The notes beneath the pieces were generated by a model that saw only the letters and a list, made by a program, of their open reading frames with translations, was not told the origin of the DNA and searched no databases. The position numbers and the translations under genes are program-made. DNA of 64,000 nt from Cliona cf. orientalis (taxonomy: Eukaryota > Porifera > Demospongiae > Clionaida > Clionaidae): contig OZ005689.1 of NCBI GenBank assembly GCA_963930775.1, forward strand, positions 33,589,235 through 33,653,234, given 5' to 3'. This document shows, piece by piece, positions 57,141 to 64,000 of this stretch (its first letter is position 1; every line of letters starts with the position of its first letter).

Positions 57141-57360
57141 GGCTTTTAGCACTAGCATATGCGATATGCGATATGCATCGATCAGCCAGATCAGACAGCG
57201 CAGCACAGGCGCTCGCTCGACGCACGTGGCACACAATCAACCTTTAGGCTATAGGCTGGCAGGCCGGCATAGCCAGCTGGAGTGGCCTGTGAGCATTTGG
57301 TCAGGGTGCTTAGGCTTAGGCTAGGATAGGCTAGGCAGAATGCTAATTTGAGAGACTTAC

Positions 57361-57508
57361 CAGAGTTCGATGGTGGTGCTCCGCCATTGCTGGTCAAGGA
57401 GGACGATAATGAATCTGAGGCAGCGTTAGAGGCCGGCGTGGTGGCAAAATAGTCTTGGAGCCAGGCCAACTGCTCTAGGGTGAACGGTGCCGGTGGTGGA
57501 GTGCTCAT
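57361..57508 (-). CDS. First exon of an unknown gene, tandem copy 2
   Basis: Identical by translation to the exon at 56216-56363, with the same ATG and GTAAGT donor. Confidence 0.4.
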
Positions 57509-57769
57509 CGTGGCCAGAGATTGATGGCGAAGGCGAAACTGGTAAGTAGGTCAGGGTAGGTAAGTGATCACACAGTGAGACTTCAGAGCCACATGTGTTC
57601 TTCCCTCTTCAGGCTGGCATGTGCTCAGCCAAGCCATCGCACATGCTCTCTATACTGGCCCGGTAGGTGTGGCTCACCGCCTGGGCCTAGCACTGTCATG
57701 CGGCGTACGTGGCCGGCTCCCAACGTTAACTACGTTTAACTACATTAAACTACATTGTAAGTGGTCTTA

Positions 57770-58145
57770 GAAGCCGCCAGAAAGTTTCAGAGGTCATAAA
57801 TTTCAAAATTTTCCTGGGGTTGCACCCCTAGACCCTCTTTGCATAGTACCATAAAGTGACATTTTTACGCATGAGTTTTATTTATGCAAATTATGCGAGT
57901 CAAGCGCAGGTCGCATAAATTTGTGTTGCATAATTTTTATTGTGCCATACATTGTAATGCATAAAACATTAAAACGCATAAATAAAAAGCGCATACATTT
58001 TTCGAGAGGTACGTTTTGACTGATTCACATAATTCACACGAATAAAAATGTCTCTTTACGGTACTATAAGATAGTCCTTGCCCCCCTCAATTTGACAAGT
58101 ACTGTTTTCGCCCCTCAGGACGAAAATCCTAGATGAAAATCTGGT
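57770..58145. mobile_element. Diverged relative of the 3096-3729 element
   Basis: Shared blocks: AATTTCAAAATTTTCCTGGG..CACCCCTAGACCC, TAGTCCTTGCCCCCCTCAAT and ACGAAAATCCTA..ATGAAAATCTGG. The left end is unclear. Confidence 0.5.
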
Positions 58146-58153
58146 AGTGCCTA

Positions 58154-58782
58154 TATAGGTGTAGGACATCCCAACTATGGCTTCTACAGAACAAGGAAAT
58201 GCATGAATGACTAACTGCCCCATATGGCACCCACACACTCACTTTACAACATAATTTGAATTCAAATTGAAGTTCAAGTATACATTAGTACACTCAGTAA
58301 ACAAAATGCACCAACACACATTGACCACTTCTAAAAGCCAGTATATGTGGGTTGTTAATATAGGCACAGGACACCCCAACTATGGCTTCAAGGGAACAAG
58401 GAAATGCATGAATGACTAACTGCCCCATATGGCACCCACACACTCACTTTACAACATAATTTGAATTCAAATTGAAGTTCAAGTATACATTAGTACACTC
58501 AGTAAACAAAATGCACCAACACACATTGACCACTTCTAAAAGCCAGTATATGTGGGTTGTTAATATAGGCACAGGACACCCCAACTATGGCTTCAAGGGA
58601 ACAAGGAAATGCATGAATGACTAACTGCCCCATATGGCACCCACACACTCACTTTACAACACAATTTGAATTCAAATTGAATTTCAAGTATACATTTGTA
58701 CACTCAGTAAACAGAATGCACCAACACACATTGAGCTATTAACCACTTCTAAAAGCCAGTATATGTGGGCTGTTAAGAGACT

Positions 58783-58783
<1 letters not shown>
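58154..58783. repeat. Three tandem ~205-bp units
   Basis: Units start at 58154, 58360 and 58565 (ATAGG..AGGACA.CCC) and contain TTTGAATTCAAATTGAAGTT and CAGTAAACAAAATGCACCAA. They are highly similar. A single related unit lies at 52040-52240. Confidence 0.9.
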
Positions 58784-58847
<64 letters not shown>

Positions 58848-58980
58848 AAAGAGAGATATAGAGAGGGGGAGAGGCAGAGGAGGGAGAAACAGAGAGAGAG
58901 GGGGGGGAGGGGGGAGGGGGAGGAGAGAGAGAGAGGGGGGGGGGGGGAGAGAAAAAGAGAGAGAGGGGGGGAGAGGAAGA
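58784..58980 (+). repeat. GA/GGGA microsatellite
   Basis: A GA tract with GGGGAGG interruptions. It follows the 205-bp array just as at 52241. Confidence 0.95.
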
Positions 58981-59538
58981 AATGGTAGTGTCTAATAGTG
59001 ACAGCAGTGTCACTACCTACACATTAGTACATACTTGCAACTGCTTGGTGCAACCCATCTATACCTAGTATCTAAGTATTGCAAAATAGATAGACAAATT
59101 TCTCAGTAACCACAACCACACCATGCAAGATCACTAAAAAAAAATGAAAAACAGTCCACAACAGAAACCTCAGGGCACCCCACTTGCTAGCGTTCCACTC
59201 AGAGCTGCAGCTGTACTATATACACTTTATGACTTGACGATCCTTACCTACATTGAGCTCAAGCATGCACAAACACATTAGCACGTGCCAGCAGAGTGGG
59301 TATGGTCGGTAAACCACAGGCATGCTAAATGGAAAATGCACAATTTCTAGTGCTTGTACATGTAAGTCATGATCAACAATTCAAAGCGCACAGAAATCAG
59401 CTTTTCGCAGATATCTACCAATTCCTTGCACTAGTAATACACACAGATGCTTAGAACTCTAGATCTGGCAATTTTTGTGCTGACAACGACGTCAGACATA
59501 TAAACTGATCACTTTACCCCTTGCACATGCGCGTGGGG

Positions 59539-61640
59539 TAACTACTTGTATTTCAACAAAGGAAGAAGCTATGAAGCTGAAATGAACGCTAAAACGTACA
59601 CACACAACTTGCTAACAGTCTTATTTGTACTTTATACCTGCTCGTTCCTGCTTTTGCCTTGGATTAGTCCTGGGTCCCAAGCGAGGCTATCACGCTCACA
59701 AGACCTTGGACGGGAGGAGAAAGGTACGGAAAAAGCCTAGGCTTCAACTGTAGGAAAAAAATGTTAGTAAAATTTTTTGAACTAGCGCTTAGAACAGCAA
59801 ATAACCCTACCAAGCACACACGCACACACAAGCACTCTCTCTACCTACTACTCGGGCGAACCTCAGCTTTGCAGTGCACAAAATAGCTACAGTCTATCTT
59901 CAAACTGAATGAGTATATAAAAAAAAAACTACTTGTATCTCAACAAAGGAAGAAGCTATGAAGCTGAAATGAATGCTAAAACGTACACACACAACTTGCT
60001 AACAATCTAATTTGTACTTTATACCTGCTTGTTCCTGTTTTTGCCTTGGATTGGTCCTGAGGTCCCAAGCAAGGCTATCACAGATGGGAGGAGAAAGGTA
60101 CAGAAAAAAGCCTAGGCTTCAACTGTAGAAAGAAAATCAACAAACTGTTAGTAAAATTATTTAAACTAGTGCTCAGAACAGCATACCAAGCACACGCGCA
60201 CACACAAGCACTCTCTCTACCTACTAGATGCATCTACTTAGGTGAACCTCAGCTTTGCAGTGCACAAAATAGCCATGGTCTATCTTCAAACTGAATGACT
60301 ATATATTTTTATTAGTGAAAAAAAAACAACAAAACTACTTGTATCTCGACAAAGGAAGAAGATATAAAGCTGAAATGAACACTAAAATGTACCTGGGCCA
60401 GAATGGACATGTACAACACCACACAAGATGGCTTACAGTCTTTATACCTGCTCTTTCTTGCTTTCACCTTGGATTGGTCCTGAGGTCCCAAGCGAGGCTA
60501 TCACGCTCGCAAGACCTTGGATGAGAGGAGAAAGGTGCGGGAAAAAAAAGTCTAGGCTTGAACTGTAGAAAGAAAATCAACAAACTGTTAGATCATAGCT
60601 GTAACAAATACAGAAATTTGATTGGCTACTGACAGGTATCTATGTGTTATAGTCACCTACAAGATTTTCATAGTCACCTACAAGTTTTGCCCTCTGGCTC
60701 TACCAATACTAAACTATATGATCTAAACTTGTTAGACACTGTTTAGGAGGTTTCTATGTGGTTTAGAAGACCTCAGGGCTCTCATAGAACCCTCGCTTCG
60801 CTTGGGATTCTATATAGAGTCCTTCGGTCTTCTAAATCACATAGAAACCTCCTAAACAGTGTCTAACTAATATTTAGTAAAATTAGTGCTCAGAACAGAA
60901 AATGACCATACCAAGCACTCTTTCTACCTACTACATGTATCTACTCGGGCGAACCTCAGCTTCACAGTGCACAAAATAGCCACAGTCTATCTTCAAACTG
61001 AGTGACTATAAATTTTTACGAGTAAAAAGAACTTCCAAAACTACTTGTATCTCGACAAAATAGGAAGAAGCTATGAAGCTGAAATGAACGCTAAAATGTG
61101 CCTGGCATGGACATGTATAACACCACACAAGCTGGCTTACAGTCTTTTTACCTGTTCGTTCCTGCTTTTGCCCTGGATTGGTCCTGAGGTCCCAAGCTCA
61201 CAAGACCTTGGATGGGAGGAGAAAGGTACGGGGAAAAAAAGCCTAGGCGTCAACTGTAGAAAGAAAATCAACAAACTGTTAGTAAAATCATTCAAACTAG
61301 CGCTCAGAACAGCAAATGACCATACCAAGCACACGCGCACACACAAGCACTCTCTCTACCTACTACATGTATCTACTCGAGCAAATATCAGCTTCGGAAG
61401 CCAGTGCACAAAATAGCCACGGTCTATCTTCAAACTAAACGACTATGAAGTTTTACGAATAAAAAAAAAAAAAAAAAAAAGAGTAGTAAACTACTTGTAT
61501 CTCGACAAAGGAAGAAGCTATGAAGCTGAAATGAACGCCAAAATGTACCTGGCATGGACATGTACAACACCACACAACTGGCTCCAGTATTTTGTACTTT
61601 ACGCGTATACCTGCTCGTTCCTGGGGTCCCGCAAGAGGTA
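59539..61640. repeat. Five tandem ~400-bp units
   Basis: Units begin AACTACTTGTAT(C/T)TC at about 59539, 59929, 60332, 61038 and 61489. Each contains GAAGAAG..TATGAAGCTGAAATGAA, ACCTGCTCGTTCCTG, AAGACCTTGG and a CACACGCACACACAAGCAC tract. Unit 3 is lengthened by the insertion at 60591-60877; the last unit is cut short. Short open frames here are by-products. Confidence 0.9.
60591..60877. mobile_element. Insertion with TTA duplication and palindromic half
   Basis: It interrupts the satellite unit at CTGTTA/GTAAAAT, with TTA on each side. The left part (GATCATAGCTGTAAC..GATTGGCT) matches ends of the 6739-7239 family. The right part (60731-60868) is a near-perfect palindrome GTTAGACACTGTTTAGG and complement. 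Confidence 0.8.
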
Positions 61641-62083
61641 GCTTTTCGCGTTGGATTTTCCTTCCCTATTACACAGCAAAATATCCACGGGGTGTGACAC
61701 TAATGTAAACGGGGCGTGACCGGACGTACGCCACGTGTTGCAATGCAGCCTTTTGGGAGGCCAGTGCTTCACGGGACGTATAATTCGTTCTGCTCACAGC
61801 CGTGTGTGCACGTTCAGATTGAAACTGCGGCATTAAATGGTGCTGACAGGTACGTAAATTTTACGCCGTTACATCAACTTACTGTACTTTGCTTACATGT
61901 CTGTGTAGTCTAATGTTGCTGACGTGAATGTTCCCACCCCTGCTGTGCTACCCGTTCGAGAACGTGCTTATTACTGATACGTGAGTGCATTGAAACTTCT
62001 TAGTACTGCACTGTGCATGCATGATAAGACATAGCATACAACTAAGTAGTGATACAAAATGACATGGTATACTATGGCATAAT
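61641..62083. other. Non-coding stretch
   Basis: I see no supported exon here. Confidence 0.4.
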
Positions 62084-63846
62084 TCAGTCCTGATGGGTAC
62101 ACTTCATACAGTATACGTTCAAACAAAAGAAATCGTTGGAATAGTCGTGTTTGACATGATAGCCATCAGGTATGGTGACGTTCTCACGCTCTACAATTGT
62201 ATTTCTGGTAGATGTAATTTTACAGTCATCTGTACATTCATGTACAACTGATACAGCTGACAAGATGGCGTTTGTGTTGATTGCTTTTATGTGCTGTGTT
62301 GGTGTCAAAAGTGGGCACTCTCTGTCGTTGACAATAGGGGTGTTGGAAGCATCTTTAATTCTCTTCATTTGTTGTACATAAGCAAGGGAACTTGCATCTA
62401 CTTTCTTTGTCACACAACAGCTGAGAAGTCCATATTCGATCTATTGCAGTGATATGATCACTATGGGCATGAAAAAATCATGATAGTTTAATTACCTCAT
62501 TTGAGACAGACTGATAAGCCAGAAAATCCCCAACATGCACCAGATCACTCTCTTGGTCCACCACAGCACTGTGGATGGTGACTAAGTCATCCCAACCAAT
62601 GCAGGTGCTCATCATGAAGCCTCTGGACCAAGCCTCTCTGCATGGAAAGGTCTCTCCATCAGCTGTGTGCACTTCCACAAAACGGAACAATTGTGAGGAA
62701 TTTATGGTCTGTTTTAATTAATAGTGAGTGGTCATGTATATAATACACTGATTATTAGTTGGTCATTGATCACCTTTCGGGGAGCACCAGGTTGGTGGAT
62801 GGCTTTGGAGCTTCCGAGTTTGTGACGAGGTATGCCATAAATATGACTTTTAACCTCATCCATGGTTAAAAGATGTTTCACTCCGTCCCCACACCTATAT
62901 GGAGGTAATCATGCACTCCTATGCTACAGCATCCATGTGTAGTCACTTAAGTGTACGTATGGTTTGATATAGCAGATACTCCAATTAAAGTGCATTATGC
63001 CATGAACTCACTACCAGTATTACCATAGAATCCTGCAATTAAGCCCCCCCCCCCCGCCCCGCATAAGCCCCCCTGCATTGTAATGGTTGTCATGCTGATT
63101 ATAAGGATCCCACAAATAAGCCAAGCCCCCTTCCTACTTTTGCCCAATGCTAGCATGCGCAAAGGGGTACGTGGGGGTGGTAAACTCTATTCCCTTACTC
63201 TTAAAAAGTATACCATAGAATCTCGCAATTTCTCCCTAATTTCGCCAATACCAATGAAGAGCCATTTCGTTAAAGTTATCAATTATACGGTATTTTCATT
63301 GGTTCGTAGGCGCTAATATCTACGGGGGGGGGGGGGGGGGGGGGGGGGGGTGGTGTAATTGTGGGATTCTATGGTAAGAATATTTAGTATACTTGATAGC
63401 ACTTCCTGATGAATCGCCACCTCCTTCACATACAAGCAGTAGTTGTTCCAGCACTGCAAAGTTGGTGGTAATGTCTCTGCTGGAAGCTTGACGGTTGCTA
63501 TGGAGATTGTGTTCCGTCATGACTCCGTTGAAAGTCTCACATCTATAGTCATTGAAGGGGGCTTATCTTTGAGACAAAACTACCTATATACCGTGCAGGG
63601 GGGGGGGGACTTATACTGTATGTGAGGGGGTGTAATTGGTGGGATTCTACAGTACATGTACCTTTCAGTATTATAAGCTGATGGTGGTCCAAAATCTATC
63701 ATATTTTGTGGCAGATGGAGCAAAAGATGAAACTTTGGTTTGTTCAGAAGGCCACTATTGTACTGCCGTACACACTGAATGAACTCCTTTATCACGGCAT
63801 CTACTACTCCAACACGACTTGGATGAAAATCCTTGCAGTATGTTGC
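62084..63846 (-). CDS. CACTA/Plavaka-like transposase gene, 3' part
   Basis: Minus-strand exons 63846-63662, 63542-63393, 62894-62774, 62708-62496 and 62440-62084 (stop). All phases fit (2, 2, 0, 0), giving about 341 aa with no stop. Recognisable block: LNKPKFHLLLHLPQNMIDFG, PSAYNTER/CETFNGVM, LHSNRQASSRDIT. This matches the Lys-Pro-Lys-x-H..FGP..TER-x-E-x-FN..N-R-x-x-PSRD pattern of Plavaka/CACTA-type transposon proteins, from memory. Later exons hold FVEVHTADGETF..GWDDLVTIH and a C-terminal Cys pair (HECTDDC). The catalytic part must lie upstream, beyond the right edge. A living, domesticated or recently dead gene are all possible. Confidence 0.65.
63022..63377. mobile_element. TACCATAGAATC-ended elements with a 27-G run
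   Basis: TACCATAGAATC occurs at about 63022 and 63209, and GGGATTCTATGGTA ends at about 63376. They bracket nested AT-rich and G-rich sequence, including 27 G at 63324-63350. It lies in an intron of the CACTA-like gene. Similar to the TACCGTA group, with TA edges. Confidence 0.6.
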
Positions 63847-64000
63847 CTGAAACACCTATATGTATATTTTGTACAAGCTGTGTGTCATTATCATGTCTAC
63901 GGTTGATAATAAATCACTATAAAGACAAATAATAAACAAACCGAGTACTGTAACCATGCACACCAAAGGTTAACTAGCGTGTCGTGTATACTTCTTACTT

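Larger units (their letters stand above)
55276..57575. repeat. 1.15-kb tandem duplication
   Basis: Units 55276-56430 and 56431-57575 are nearly identical. Seen differences are a 12-bp deletion in unit 2 (near 56905) and a few substitutions. Each contains one copy of a hAT-like MITE and one ATG exon. High identity implies a recent event or an assembly duplication. Confidence 0.9.

Noticed and set aside
59546-61416. Open frames of 64-123 codons in the 400-bp array
   Set aside because: They recur at the same place in each satellite unit with shifting frames and stops, so they are by-products of the repeat.

Overview
The window reads as intron-rich animal nuclear DNA, most likely from a marine invertebrate and plausibly a demosponge. 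The reasons are short introns of about 40-150 bp with GT..AG ends, a cysteine-rich extracellular exon, many families of short palindromic elements, microsatellites and poly-G tracts, and transposon-type proteins of kinds common in sponges and cnidarians. This placement is an inference from style, not from a marker gene. I recognise no rRNA, tRNA, CRISPR array or bacterial operon.

Layout. 1-17 kb is gene-poor. It holds a dispersed ~1.8-kb duplication (2.4-4.3 and 11.35-13.1 kb), a somatomedin-B-like exon (6.03-6.17 kb), a possible three-exon gene end (9.96-10.56 kb) and many miniature inverted-repeat elements. 17.4-19.9 kb has a long-TIR foldback element, a broken copy of a transposase-like gene, and a non-autonomous element with 9-bp target-site duplications. 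20.4-23.7 kb is a Mutator-like element (transposase plus Ulp1-protease/PHD protein) whose transposase tail has been inverted in place. 24-35.8 kb is mostly non-coding, with a DUF3504/Crypton-like relic. 35.86-36.83 kb is a long-exon gene with a possible HEPN motif. 39.4-40.0 kb is a dead Tc1-like transposase.

The centre of interest is 40.2-49.7 kb. A 14-exon transposase-like gene, whose exon phases all fit, meets head-to-head at the 3' ends (3 bp between stop codons) with a 4-exon gene for a small cysteine-containing protein. A young 5.7-kb Ngaro-type tyrosine-recombinase retrotransposon, with perfect A1-B1-A2-B2 split direct repeats and its own spliceable gag intron, sits inside intron 3 of the larger gene, 9 bp from the splice acceptor. 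A diverged, broken paralogue of the same transposase-like gene lies 21 kb away on the other strand.

49.7-61.6 kb is repeat-rich: a 1.15-kb tandem duplication, ~205-bp and ~400-bp tandem arrays, and long GA tracts. 62.1-63.85 kb carries the five-exon 3' part of a CACTA/Plavaka-like transposase gene that runs toward the right edge.

Genes work together mainly as transposon machinery. In the MULE, the transposase and the Ulp1/PHD protein probably belong to one element. In the 40-49 kb pair, I infer that the transposase-like protein and the small protein form a conserved cassette. Family names come from recognising motifs by eye; no database search was possible.
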